From positions 1 to 64,000 of the forward strand of contig JACPVF010000007.1 in the NCBI GenBank assembly GCA_016191845.1: a DNA stretch of 64,000 nucleotides, in the 5' to 3' direction. The stretch comes from Chloroflexota bacterium. Lineage in GTDB: Bacteria > Chloroflexota > Anaerolineae > Anaerolineales > Villigracilaceae. The translations under genes and the position numbers were made by a program. Position 1 is the stretch's first letter. Every line of letters starts with the position of its first letter. Positions 9,019 to 17,511 of this stretch are shown here, piece after piece. The notes beneath the pieces were generated by a model. The model had not been told where the DNA came from. It saw only the letters and a program-made list of their open reading frames with translations, and searched no databases.

Positions 9019-9825
9019 ATGACACATACCCCTCATCGACTCGAGATCGAAGATATCAGCATCGGCTACGGCGACAAGATCATCCTGCGCAACCTGAGTT
9101 TTCAAGTGCCGCATGGCGCGCGCGTGGCCGTGGTGGGACCGAACGGCGCGGGCAAGTCCACACTGTTCAAGGCGCTGGTCGGCATCCTGCCGCTGCAAAG
9201 CGGACGAATCCTCATCCACGGCGAAGTATTGGGCACGCACAAGGACTGCGTGGCCTACATCCCGCAGCGCGAAGACGTGGACTGGCGATTCCCCGTCACT
9301 GTCAGCGACGTGGTGATGATGGGCCGCTATGGTCAGATGGGCTGGTTCAACCGCCCGTCGGCCCGCGACAAAGAGGTTGTGCAAAACAGCCTCGCGCGCA
9401 TGGGCATCGGCGACCTGGCCTCGCGATCCATCGGCCAGCTCTCAGGTGGGCAGCAACAACGCGCCTTTCTCGCGCGAGCCATCGCCCAGGAGCCGCACAT
9501 CCTGTTGATGGACGAGCCCTTCACGGGTGTGGATATCACCACACAGGAGATGACTCTCAACCTGCTCGACCATTTGCAGGATCGGCAGGTCACGACCATC
9601 GTCTCGACCCATGACCTGAACCTGGCCGCTGCGCGTTTCGATCTGGCGCTGCTGCTCAATCATCAACTGATCGCCTTCGGCACCCCGCAGGAAGTCTTCA
9701 AGCAGGAGAATCTCCAGCGTGCTTTTGGCAGCTCGCTGCTGGTCATGGAAAACGGAACCATGCTGGTGGACGAGTGTTGCCCGGGCGATGAGGAACACGA
9801 GCACCATCACGCGGAGGCCCGATGA
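9019..9825 (+). CDS. znuC: Zinc ABC transporter ATP-binding protein
   Basis: This 268-residue ABC ATPase has Walker A GPNGAGKST (40-48), signature LSGGQ (141-145), Walker B ILLMDEP (161-167) and switch H198 (STHDL). The tail after residue 255 is His-rich (EEHEHHH) and could bind metal. It powers import by the permease, whose start codon overlaps its stop (ATGA), so the two are translationally coupled. Confidence 0.92.
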   Translation: MTHTPHRLEIEDISIGYGDKIILRNLSFQVPHGARVAVVGPNGAGKSTLFKALVGILPLQSGRILIHGEVLGTHKDCVAYIPQREDVDWRFPVTVSDVVMMGRYGQMGWFNRPSARDKEVVQNSLARMGIGDLASRSIGQLSGGQQQRAFLARAIAQEPHILLMDEPFTGVDITTQEMTLNLLDHLQDRQVTTIVSTHDLNLAAARFDLALLLNHQLIAFGTPQEVFKQENLQRAFGSSLLVMENGTMLVDECCPGDEEHEHHHAEAR

Positions 9826-10640
9826 GCTGGCTGCTCGAACCTCTCACCTATGAATTCATGCAGCGCGGGCTGCTGGCCTCGGTCATCGTCGGCGTGCTGT
9901 GCGCGGTGATGGGAACCTACGTGGTACTGCGCGGCATGGCCTTCCTCGGAGACGCGATGGCACACGCCATCCTGCCCGGGGTGGCCATCGCCTACATCCT
10001 GCGCGGCGACCTGTTGATCGGCGCAGGTGTGGCGGCTGTGATCATCGCCCTGAGCATCGGCTTCTTCTCGAAGGAAGGCACGGTCAGGGAAGATACCGCC
10101 ATCGGCATCCTGTTCGCAGCGGCGCTCTCGCTGGGCGTGGCGTTGATCAGCACCATGCAGACCTACGCCGTGGACCTGAGTCACATCCTGTTCGGGAACG
10201 TGCTGGGCGTCAGCGTCTCGGACCTGTGGCTGATCGGCGGCCTGAGTCTGGGCATCCTGTTGATCGTGATCCTGCTCTTCAAACCCTTCCTGGTCATCTC
10301 CTTCGACCCCGTGTTGGCGGCGACCCTGCGCCTGCCCGCCGAGCTGTTGCGGAATCTCATGCTGGTGCTGCTGGCACTGACCGTGGTGGTCTCGCTGCAA
10401 ACCGTGGGCGTCAGCCTGGCGGCCGCCATGCTGGTCACGCCCGCTGCGACAGCTTATCTCGTCACCCGCCGCCTCGCGCCGATGATGCTGGTCTCGGCTT
10501 TGATCGGTGCGGTCTCATCGGTGATCGGGTTGTACGTCAGCTATTACTTCAACATCGTCTCGGGCTCGTCGGTGGTGCTGACGGCCACGGCCATCTTCAT
10601 GCTGGCCTTCCTGTGGAAACAAGTTCGCACAAAAGGATAG
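9822..10640 (+). CDS. znuB: Zinc ABC transporter permease
   Basis: This 272-residue ABC-3 family membrane protein has about eight transmembrane helices. It has the typical N-terminus (LLEPLTYEFMQRGLLASVIVG) and the conserved GDAMAHAILPGVAIAYIL segment with its DxxxH. Its start overlaps znuC by 4 bases. It forms the membrane channel for the metal delivered by the lipoprotein at 8053. No clear terminator follows it. Confidence 0.92.
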   Translation: MSWLLEPLTYEFMQRGLLASVIVGVLCAVMGTYVVLRGMAFLGDAMAHAILPGVAIAYILRGDLLIGAGVAAVIIALSIGFFSKEGTVREDTAIGILFAAALSLGVALISTMQTYAVDLSHILFGNVLGVSVSDLWLIGGLSLGILLIVILLFKPFLVISFDPVLAATLRLPAELLRNLMLVLLALTVVVSLQTVGVSLAAAMLVTPAATAYLVTRRLAPMMLVSALIGAVSSVIGLYVSYYFNIVSGSSVVLTATAIFMLAFLWKQVRTKG

Positions 10641-10724
10641 GACCAACCTACCATCTGGATTTCGGAACAGCTTCCTTATAATGGACATATCGCTTTCGCC
10701 AAAGTTTAAACAGGAGCCAAACCC

Positions 10725-11168
10725 ATGACCATTTTAGAGTTTTCCACCAAGATCAATAAACCCGTCGAAGCGGTCTTCGAGTTCCTCACCAACCTCGAAA
10801 ACCAGAAGAAATTGAGCCAGTACATCACGGGCATCGAAATCAGCGAACCGCTCAAGGTGGGCACGCGCTACAAGATCCAGACCACCACGATGGGCCGCAC
10901 CGTCGAGACCATGAACGAAGTGGTGGCCTTCGAGCCCAACAAGAAGTTCGGCGTCAAGACCTTTGCCCCGCCGCCCGCCTCGGATGTGACCAATACCTAC
11001 CTGCTCGAGCCCGATGGCAGCGGAACCAAACTGGTCCTGCAAATGGACGCTGTCCTCACTCCTCCTGGAATGCCCAACATGCCAGGCATGGAGGACATGA
11101 TGAAGAAGCAGATGTCGGCCACCTTTGAAGCCACCCTGGCCACGATGAAGAAGGCCATTGAAGGATAA
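10725..11168 (+). CDS. SRPBCC (START-like) domain protein
   Basis: This 147-residue protein is of the polyketide-cyclase/CoxG-like SRPBCC type. It has an N-terminal strand-helix (FSTKINKPVEAVFEFLTNLENQKKLSQYI), a central sheet and a long C-terminal helix. A Met/Pro-rich segment (PPGMPNMPGMEDMM) sits where ligand-pocket loops lie. AGGAG precedes the ATG and TATAAT lies at 10677-10682. SRPBCC proteins bind hydrophobic ligands; the ligand is unknown here. It is flanked by its own terminator. Confidence 0.8.
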   Translation: MTILEFSTKINKPVEAVFEFLTNLENQKKLSQYITGIEISEPLKVGTRYKIQTTTMGRTVETMNEVVAFEPNKKFGVKTFAPPPASDVTNTYLLEPDGSGTKLVLQMDAVLTPPGMPNMPGMEDMMKKQMSATFEATLATMKKAIEG

Positions 11169-11188
11169 TTTCCCATCCAACCTGTCTC

Positions 11189-11218
11189 CCCGCGCCGTCC
11201 CCGGCGCGGGTTTTGTTT
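11189..11218 (+). terminator. Rho-independent terminator
   Basis: A perfect 9-bp stem (CCCGCGCCG / CGGCGCGGG) with a TCCC loop is followed by TTTTGTTT. Confidence 0.9.
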
Positions 11219-11225
11219 AATACGA

Positions 11226-11231
11226 TAAAAT
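11226..11231 (+). promoter_or_regulatory. -10 box of a probable leaderless promoter
   Basis: TAAAAT ends 6 bases before the ATG at 11238 and no ribosome site is present. No good -35 box is visible. Confidence 0.5.
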
Positions 11232-11237
11232 TGTCCC

Positions 11238-12719
11238 ATGTCCAAACGTATCTCCGCCCTTGCCCTTCTTTCCCTCCTTCTTCTCTCAATTCCAGCCTCG
11301 TGCTCCACGTTTTCGGCGCCGCCCACGCCCACCCCAACTCCGCCGGCGACGCTGACTCCCTTGTCAACCTTTACGCCCCTGCCAACGGTGACTCCCACGG
11401 CCACGTTGGTCCCCGCTATTGCGCGGGCGGCCTACACGCTGAACGTGACGATGGACTACGATGCCCACACCTTGAGCGTGGACGAGGGCATCATCTACCC
11501 CAACCATACGGGCGGACCGTTGACGAGTCTTGTACTGGCGGTCGTCCCCAATCTGTGGGCGGATTGCTTCACGTTGACCGCCATCAGCGTGGATGGGACT
11601 CCCGTCACGAATTACACACTCAACGGTCAACGACTGGACCTGCCGCTGCCCACTCCGCTTGCCCCCGAAAAGATGGCGGGGCTTTCGATCCAGTACACGC
11701 TGGCTCTGCCATATGCCGAGCAGGAAGACCCGAGCGTTTCGCGTCCGCGCATCTTCGGGTACACCCAGGCACAGACCAACCTGACGAACTGGTACCCGTT
11801 CGTGGTCCCGTACATCAACGGAGCCTGGGTGCTGCACGACCCGTGGTATTACGGCGAGCACCTTGTATATGATGCGATGGATTTCGAGGTCAATCTCAAG
11901 TTCACCAACACCAATCCGCCCGTGGTGGCCTCCAGCGGCGCGCCACAGCCCAACGGCGACTCGACTCGCTATACCCTCACAGCAGGACGGGCCTTCGTCT
12001 TCTCGATGAGCCGCGAGTTCAAGGTCGCCACTCAGCAGGTCGGGGACGTGACGGTTGCCAGTTATTACTTCCCAGGCTATGACGGCGGCGGACAGGCGGC
12101 CCTGCTCACCACAGTCCAGTCCATGCAAGTCTACAGTCAGCGCTATGGGCCATATCCGCACTTGACCCTTTCGGCGGTGATGGGCGACTTCAACGACGGC
12201 ATGGAATATTCGGCCCTGTATTATCTCAGCCGCGACTTCTATAATCTCTACGACAACACCCTGCAAAATTACCTGGTCTTCGTGGCCGCCCACGAGACCG
12301 CTCACCAGTGGTGGTTCGAGCAGGTGGCCAATGACCAGGCGCTGCAGCCCTGGCTGGACGAGGCGCTGGCCACCTATTCCGAACGTCTCTACTACGAGAG
12401 CATCTCACCCGACGTCGTGCCGTGGTGGTGGTCCTACCGCATCGACTTCTACAATCCGCAGGGCTTCATGGACATCCCCGTCTACGAAGGTCAGGGCTTC
12501 CGTCCCTACACCAACGCAGTCTACTTCCGCGGGGCGCATTTCCTCGAAGACCTGCGCGGCCGCATCGGCGACGAAGCCTTCTTTGCCTTCCTGCAGGATT
12601 ACTTCCAGCAGGAGCGCGGCAAGATCGCCACGCCCGAGGATTTCTTCCGCATCCTGCGGGCGCACACCAGCACTGACATCTCCGACTTGATCCGCCAGTA
12701 TTTCCAAAACGTCTACTGA
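11238..12719 (+). CDS. M1-family-like metallopeptidase lipoprotein (copy 1)
   Basis: This 493-residue exported protein has a signal peptide ending near IPASC, then a Thr/Pro-rich linker (about 28-58) and a gluzincin catalytic domain. The zinc site is complete: H352, E353, H356 (HETAHQWW) and E375 (WLDEALATY), in the HEXXH-18-E spacing of M1 aminopeptidases. The start has a -10 box just upstream and no ribosome site. It is followed after a single base by a paralogue with the same layout, so the two form a tandem duplication. It probably degrades peptides at the cell surface. Confidence 0.85.
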   Translation: MSKRISALALLSLLLLSIPASCSTFSAPPTPTPTPPATLTPLSTFTPLPTVTPTATLVPAIARAAYTLNVTMDYDAHTLSVDEGIIYPNHTGGPLTSLVLAVVPNLWADCFTLTAISVDGTPVTNYTLNGQRLDLPLPTPLAPEKMAGLSIQYTLALPYAEQEDPSVSRPRIFGYTQAQTNLTNWYPFVVPYINGAWVLHDPWYYGEHLVYDAMDFEVNLKFTNTNPPVVASSGAPQPNGDSTRYTLTAGRAFVFSMSREFKVATQQVGDVTVASYYFPGYDGGGQAALLTTVQSMQVYSQRYGPYPHLTLSAVMGDFNDGMEYSALYYLSRDFYNLYDNTLQNYLVFVAAHETAHQWWFEQVANDQALQPWLDEALATYSERLYYESISPDVVPWWWSYRIDFYNPQGFMDIPVYEGQGFRPYTNAVYFRGAHFLEDLRGRIGDEAFFAFLQDYFQQERGKIATPEDFFRILRAHTSTDISDLIRQYFQNVY

Positions 12720-12720
12720 T

Positions 12721-14310
12721 ATGACATCGCGGTCGTTCGCATTTCAAATGACGGTTGGCCTGCTCCTGCTGACCCTGCTGACGGGCTGTCTGCCCACGGT
12801 GGGGATGTCTGCCCCTGTTCCACCGCCCCTCAGCCTGGTGACCGTGGACCCGAATGCGACCGCCACCCCCACACCGTTCCAGCCCATCGCCAACTCGCCC
12901 GTCCCGACCTACACCTTCACGCCGCCGCCCAGTCCCACCTCCACGTGGACCTTCACGCCGCTCCCGCCCACGGCCACGAACACGCCCCTGCCTATCCCGC
13001 CGACCGTCCCGCCCGCCACGTCACAACCCTCCACGGGCAGTCGCACGCAGTACCTGTTCTACGTCAACTTCGACTACGCAGAACGGACCCTCAGCGCCGA
13101 CGAGACAGTCCGCTATTACAACAATACAGGTACGACCTTGAGCGAGATCGTCATGGCCGTGCCGCCCAACCTGTGGACGGGCGCCTTCGTGCTCAACACC
13201 CTCGAACAGGACGGTGCAGCCCTGACCAACTACAGCCTCGGCGGCGAGCGCTTGACCCTCACCCTGAACCAGCCACTTGCGGCGGGCGGCGCTACCACGC
13301 TTCATTTGACCTTCTCCCTGGTGATCCCGCCCAAGAGCTATGACGGCACCTTCGGTTACCTCGGCTACCAGGTCAACCTGACGGACTGGTATCCGTTCAT
13401 CGTCCCGTACAGCGGCGGATGGATCCTACACGACGCGTGGTCCTTCGGCGAGCATCTCGTGTACGATGCCTCGGATTTCGAAGTCAACCTCAAGGTCACG
13501 GACCCATCCATCGTCGTTGCGGCCAGCGCCCCGCCCGAGGCCAACGGCGAGTGGACGCGCTACCGCATGTACGGCGCGCGCACGATCGTCTTCTCAGCCA
13601 GCGACCGCTATCTCATATCGGAGTCAGCCGTCGGGGCGGTCAAGATCCGCACGTATTACTTCGAAGGATTCGAGGGCGCAGGCGAAGGCATGTTGCAGGC
13701 GGCCGTCCAGGCGGTGGGATTGTTCAACGCCAAGTTTGGACAGTATCCGTACGACAGCCTGAGCGTGGTGCAGACCGACGTCCCCGATGGGCAGGAGTTC
13801 GACGGGCTGGTCTTCCTGGCGACCAAGTTTTACGCCGAATATGGCGGCTCGGCCAAGAGCAACCTGATCAGCATCGGTGTGCACGAGATCGCGCACAACT
13901 GGTGGTTTGGACTCGTCGGCAGCGACCAGGCCATGGAGCCCTGGCTGGACGAGGCACTGGCGACCTACAGCGAAAACACGTTCTACTCCTATAACTTCCC
14001 GAGTTACAACAATTGGTGGTGGAACTTCCGCGTGAATTATTACGGCCCGAGCGGCTGGGTGGACACGTCCGTCTACCAGCACACTTCCTTCCGCTCCTAC
14101 GTCAACGCGGTATATCTCAACGGCGCGAATTTCCTGTTCGACCTGAACACGCGCATGGGCGACGATGAGTTCTACCGCTTCCTGCGCGATTACGTGGCCC
14201 GTTACTCGCATGGACGCGCCACCACGGCCGACTTCTTCACCGTCCTGCGGCAGAACACCAGTGCCGACCTCTCGGACTTGATCGACGCCTATTTCCAGGG
14301 ATCGTACTGA
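12721..14310 (+). CDS. M1-family-like metallopeptidase lipoprotein (copy 2)
   Basis: This 529-residue paralogue of the preceding gene has a clear lipobox (LLTGC), a longer Thr/Pro linker and the same catalytic layout: H388, E389, H392 (HEIAHNWW) and E411 (WLDEALATYSE). The downstream sequence also matches copy 1 (DDEFYRFLRDY compared with DEAFFAFLQDY). It starts one base after copy 1 stops, so the pair is cotranscribed. The N-terminal domains differ more than the catalytic cores, which suggests different substrates. Confidence 0.87.
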   Translation: MTSRSFAFQMTVGLLLLTLLTGCLPTVGMSAPVPPPLSLVTVDPNATATPTPFQPIANSPVPTYTFTPPPSPTSTWTFTPLPPTATNTPLPIPPTVPPATSQPSTGSRTQYLFYVNFDYAERTLSADETVRYYNNTGTTLSEIVMAVPPNLWTGAFVLNTLEQDGAALTNYSLGGERLTLTLNQPLAAGGATTLHLTFSLVIPPKSYDGTFGYLGYQVNLTDWYPFIVPYSGGWILHDAWSFGEHLVYDASDFEVNLKVTDPSIVVAASAPPEANGEWTRYRMYGARTIVFSASDRYLISESAVGAVKIRTYYFEGFEGAGEGMLQAAVQAVGLFNAKFGQYPYDSLSVVQTDVPDGQEFDGLVFLATKFYAEYGGSAKSNLISIGVHEIAHNWWFGLVGSDQAMEPWLDEALATYSENTFYSYNFPSYNNWWWNFRVNYYGPSGWVDTSVYQHTSFRSYVNAVYLNGANFLFDLNTRMGDDEFYRFLRDYVARYSHGRATTADFFTVLRQNTSADLSDLIDAYFQGSY

Positions 14311-14316
14311 CAGTCA

Positions 14317-14340
14317 CACCCTGAGCGGAGTCGAAGGGCG
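14317..14340. repeat. Dispersed repeat, CCCTGAGC..GTCGAAGGG type
   Basis: CACCCTGAGCGGAGTCGAAG and the following GGCG match related elements at 18372, 29207, 31611, 31670, 32721 and 36103. It lies in the gap after the M1 peptidases and has no T run. Confidence 0.65.
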
Positions 14341-14415
14341 GAAGCTCTCTGAAATTCATTGCTCGTTTATTTTGTTAGGTTGCAAAAATCTGCACCTAAG
14401 ATCAAAAGAGAAAAG

Positions 14416-15270
14416 ATGAACATCGAAGAATCATGGATCCAGACCAACGGCATCCGCCTGCACGTCATGCAGGCAGGGCCGCAGGACGGCAAGCCCGTCG
14501 TGTTGCTGCACGGTTTCCCCGAGTTTTGGTACGGGTGGAAAAAACAGATGATCGCCCTGGCGGAAGCGGGCTTTCGCGTGATCGTCCCTGACCAGCGCGG
14601 ATACAACCTGAGCGACAAACCCAAAGGCGTGAAGGCCTACTCGCTGGCAGAATTGACCGCCGACATCACTGGGTTGTTAGATGCACTCGGCCACGATAAG
14701 GCCTATCTCGCGGGACACGATTGGGGCGCCGCTGTGGCGTGGACTCTGGCCATCGTCCGCGCGGAAAGATTCCACAAACTGGCCATCCTGAATGTGCCGC
14801 ATCCCAGGGTGATGTCGAACACGGTGCGCCGCGATCCGCGCCAGATGTTGAAGTCGTGGTATATCGGTTTCTTCCAATTGCCGCGGATTCCCGAGATGGC
14901 GCTCGGCGCGAGAAACGCCGCGGGGCTGGCGCGCCTGCTGCGTGTCAGCGGCCACGCGGATACCTTCAGCGCTGACGACCTGGTTGAGTATCAAAAAGCC
15001 TGGAGCCAGCCTGGCTCGCTGACAGGCATGGTCAACTGGTACCGCGCCATTCTGCGTCATCCGCCCGACATGCCCGAGAGTCCGCGTGTGCGGATTCCCA
15101 CCCTGATGATGTGGGGCGTGCAGGACGTGGCCCTGGCGCGTTGGATGGCCCGCCCCAGCATCGACTTCTGCGACGATGGCAAACTGGTCTTCTTCGAAGA
15201 TGCCACCCACTGGGTGCAGCACGACCGTGCGGCGGAGGTCAGCCAGTGGATGATCGAGTTTTTCCAGTAG
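14416..15270 (+). CDS. Alpha/beta hydrolase, epoxide-hydrolase-like
   Basis: This 284-residue hydrolase has the HGFPEFW oxyanion motif (about 32-38), nucleophile D102 in GHDWGAAV and H265 (ATHWVQHD), as in epoxide hydrolases and haloalkane dehalogenases. The acid of the triad is probably the Asp in WGVQDVAL. Asp rather than Ser as nucleophile argues against a plain esterase. ATG 14416 follows AAAAGAG; an upstream in-frame start at 14359 has no ribosome site. Substrate unknown. Confidence 0.85.
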   Translation: MNIEESWIQTNGIRLHVMQAGPQDGKPVVLLHGFPEFWYGWKKQMIALAEAGFRVIVPDQRGYNLSDKPKGVKAYSLAELTADITGLLDALGHDKAYLAGHDWGAAVAWTLAIVRAERFHKLAILNVPHPRVMSNTVRRDPRQMLKSWYIGFFQLPRIPEMALGARNAAGLARLLRVSGHADTFSADDLVEYQKAWSQPGSLTGMVNWYRAILRHPPDMPESPRVRIPTLMMWGVQDVALARWMARPSIDFCDDGKLVFFEDATHWVQHDRAAEVSQWMIEFFQ

Positions 15271-15276
15271 CCAGAT

Positions 15277-15302
15277 GACAGTTACTTTAAGAAGTGACTG
15301 TC
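15277..15302. other. Inverted repeat before the riboflavin genes
   Basis: GACAGTTACTT and AAGTGACTGTC form a hairpin around TAAG, with one mismatch. There is no T run, so it could be an operator or an RNA hairpin. It does not resemble an FMN riboswitch. Confidence 0.4.
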
Positions 15303-15321
15303 GTCCCATTAAGGAGCAGCC

Positions 15322-15999
15322 GTGAATCGTCCCCATGTCTTCATCAACGTAGCCGTCAGCGCCGACGGAAAGATGGATACCTTCGAGCGCAAAGGCTCGG
15401 CCATCTCGTCCGAGCGCGACAAAGATCGGGTCTTGCGCCTGCGTGCCGAAGCGGACGCGGTCATGGTCGGCGGAAAGACCCTGCTGAGCGAGGACCCCAA
15501 GCTGACGGTCAAGCGCGAAGACCTGCGTGCCGAGCGTGTCGCCCGCGGGCAGAGTCCCAACCCGATGAAGGTCGGCATTGTCACCCGCGCGGACCTGAAC
15601 CCCGAGGGAAATTTCCTCAACGCGGGACCCGCGCGGGTCGTAATATTTACCACATCACAGACGTCCAAGTCCCAGATCGAAATCCTGCAATCCCACGGCG
15701 CGGACGTGTACATCCACGACGCCGCCCGCGTGGACCTGGTGCAGGCCCTCGACACAGTACATGCCCTCGGCGTTCAGCGTCTGATGGTGGAGGGCGGCGG
15801 CACGCTCAACTTTGAGATGCTCCGCCTGGGGCTGGTGGATGAACTGACGATGTACATCGCGCCGATGCTCTTCGGGGGAGAGTCCGCCCCTACCGCGGTG
15901 GCAGGCTCGGGCCTGGTTCGCGGCGACGCCATCCCATTGAAACTGGTCAGCGTCGAGTCCCACGAGGATGGTGGGGTTTTGGTCCATTACAGCATATAG
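15322..15999 (+). CDS. RibD C-terminal-type pyrimidine reductase (riboflavin pathway)
   Basis: This 225-residue protein matches the reductase half of RibD and the stand-alone archaeal type (2,5-diamino-6-ribosylamino-pyrimidinone 5'-phosphate reductase). Typical segments are VFINVAVSADGKMD near the start, AVMVGGKTLLSEDP, VEGGGTLNFEMLR and the C-terminal GLVDELTMYIAP. It uses NAD(P)H to reduce the ribosyl pyrimidine intermediate. The GTG start is preceded by AAGGAG. RibA follows 32 bases downstream, which supports a riboflavin role. No deaminase domain is attached. Confidence 0.85.
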   Translation: MNRPHVFINVAVSADGKMDTFERKGSAISSERDKDRVLRLRAEADAVMVGGKTLLSEDPKLTVKREDLRAERVARGQSPNPMKVGIVTRADLNPEGNFLNAGPARVVIFTTSQTSKSQIEILQSHGADVYIHDAARVDLVQALDTVHALGVQRLMVEGGGTLNFEMLRLGLVDELTMYIAPMLFGGESAPTAVAGSGLVRGDAIPLKLVSVESHEDGGVLVHYSI

Positions 16000-16018
16000 G
16001 CGGGATAACCTCCCGCCT
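15998..16018 (+). other. Intercistronic hairpin between the reductase gene and ribA
   Basis: AGGCGGG / CCCGCCT pair around a 7-base loop overlapping the reductase stop. There is no T run. Confidence 0.45.
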
Positions 16019-16031
16019 GATAGGAGAGATC

Positions 16032-16790
16032 ATGACTACAACGACCCACGAACAGATCAAACAAATGCTGGAGGAACACTCCTGTCAGGGATGCGAAGGC
16101 ATCCACAGGAATTTCGTCTGCGTCCACATCGAAGCGATTGCCGAACTGCCCTCACGCTTCGGGGATTTTCACATCGTCGCATTTTCGAACAATCAGGACG
16201 GAAAGGAGCACGTCGCCATTATCAAGGGCGAGGTGTTCGGCGCAGAGGACGTGCCTGTGCGCCTGCACTCCGAATGTCTGACGGGCGACGTGGTCGGTTC
16301 GCTGCGCTGCGACTGCCGCGACCAACTCGAAGCTGCGTTGAAGAAGATCGGCGAGATGGATAAGGGCATTGTCCTGTATCTGCGCCAGGAGGGACGCGGC
16401 ATCGGACTGATCAACAAGATCCGCGCCTACAGCCTGCAGGACCAGGGCATGGACACGGTGGAGGCCAATCTCGCCCTGGGCTTCCGCGATGACGAACGCG
16501 ATTACGCCATCGCCGCGCATATGCTCCACTCGCTGCAGGTCCAGTCCGTGCGCCTGATGACCAACAACCCGAAGAAGATCGCCCAACTCGAACAATACGG
16601 CGTCAAAGTCACCGAGCGCCTGCCCCACATCCTGCCGCCCAACGAGCATAACATTTTCTATCTCGAGACCAAGGCCGCCAAGTCGGGTCACCTGATCGAC
16701 TTCCACGGCAAGGTCCACATGGCAGAGCAAACCGACCATCCCATTGTCGAGGGCATGAGCGAGGACCAGATTCGGGCGCTGTATGAATAA
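16032..16790 (+). CDS. ribA: GTP cyclohydrolase II
   Basis: This 252-residue enzyme opens GTP to start riboflavin synthesis. The zinc ligands are C82, C93 and C95 (HSECLTGD..RCDCRDQL), and the RQEGRGIGL active-site motif and the NNPKKI segment are present. It carries about 40 extra N-terminal residues with three cysteines (C18, C21, C30; SCQGCEGIH) that common RibA lacks; they may bind a second metal. TAGGAG precedes the ATG. Its last 8 bases overlap the SDR gene. Confidence 0.93.
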   Translation: MTTTTHEQIKQMLEEHSCQGCEGIHRNFVCVHIEAIAELPSRFGDFHIVAFSNNQDGKEHVAIIKGEVFGAEDVPVRLHSECLTGDVVGSLRCDCRDQLEAALKKIGEMDKGIVLYLRQEGRGIGLINKIRAYSLQDQGMDTVEANLALGFRDDERDYAIAAHMLHSLQVQSVRLMTNNPKKIAQLEQYGVKVTERLPHILPPNEHNIFYLETKAAKSGHLIDFHGKVHMAEQTDHPIVEGMSEDQIRALYE

Positions 16791-17451
16791 AGTTGTCGTC
16801 ATCACGGGTGCGACGGGCGTCACAGGGAAGGCTGCCGCCCAGGCTTTTGCCGCACGCGGTGACTCGCTCGTCCTACTCAGCCGCGATCCATCCCATCTGG
16901 ATATCCTGACCCGCGACCTGGCCCTGCCCACTGAACGGATCCACGCCCAAGCTGTGGATCTGACCGATGCGTCTGCACTGCGCTCCGCCGCCGAGGCGGC
17001 CTCCGCTAAATTCGGTGGGCTGCACATCCTGATCCATCTCGTCGGCGGCTGGACGGGCGGCAAGCCCCTGGTCGAATCTGCGCCTGCTGATCTCGATTTC
17101 ATGCTCGATCAGCACGTACGTACCACGTTCAATCTATTCCAGGCCTTCGTACCGCATTTGACCCGTGCAGGCTGGGGCCGTGTACTGACGGTTTCCTCGC
17201 CCGTGGCGTCGCGCCCGTCCGCCAAACTCGGCGCGTACGCAGCAGCCAAGTCGGCGCAAGAGGCGTTGTTCCTGACCCTGGCCGACGAACTGAAAGGCAC
17301 AGACGTGACCGCCAACGTGATCCAGGTTCATTCCATCGACGTGGGCCATAAAGGCAAGGGCACCCCGCCCGAAGAGATCGTCGCCTCCATGCTTTATCTC
17401 TGCTCGGATGAAGCTGCCAGGATCAACGGCGCAAGATTGCCGCTATACTAA
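16783..17451 (+). CDS. Short-chain dehydrogenase/reductase in the riboflavin operon
   Basis: This 222-residue SDR has the nucleotide-binding TGATGVTG motif, a serine in VLTVSSPVA and the catalytic YAAAK (GAYAAAKSAQ). It overlaps ribA by 8 bases in another frame, so translation is probably coupled. That context hints at a link to riboflavin or pterin chemistry, but nothing in the sequence proves it. A terminator follows directly. Confidence 0.85.
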   Translation: MNKVVVITGATGVTGKAAAQAFAARGDSLVLLSRDPSHLDILTRDLALPTERIHAQAVDLTDASALRSAAEAASAKFGGLHILIHLVGGWTGGKPLVESAPADLDFMLDQHVRTTFNLFQAFVPHLTRAGWGRVLTVSSPVASRPSAKLGAYAAAKSAQEALFLTLADELKGTDVTANVIQVHSIDVGHKGKGTPPEEIVASMLYLCSDEAARINGARLPLY

Positions 17452-17490
17452 AAAAGTCTGCCCGCAGTTCGGCTGCGGGCAGACTTTTTT
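17450..17490. terminator. Strong bidirectional terminator
   Basis: A 12-bp GC-rich stem with a TTCGG loop is flanked by six A and six T, giving an 18-bp stem. Confidence 0.92.
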
Positions 17491-17496
17491 GTGGGG

Positions 17497-17502
17497 TAGA
17501 AT
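17497..17502 (+). promoter_or_regulatory. -10 box of a probable leaderless promoter
   Basis: TAGAAT ends 9 bases before the ATG at 17512, directly after the terminator T run. No ribosome site is present. Confidence 0.5.
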
Positions 17503-17511
17503 CTTCACCCT

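Noticed and set aside
12840-13030. A repeat array in the Thr/Pro linker
   Set aside because: The repeats are low-complexity codons for a TP-rich linker, not a CRISPR or tandem element.
15271-15321. An FMN riboswitch before the riboflavin genes
   Set aside because: The gap is only about 50 bases with one short hairpin, too small for an FMN aptamer.
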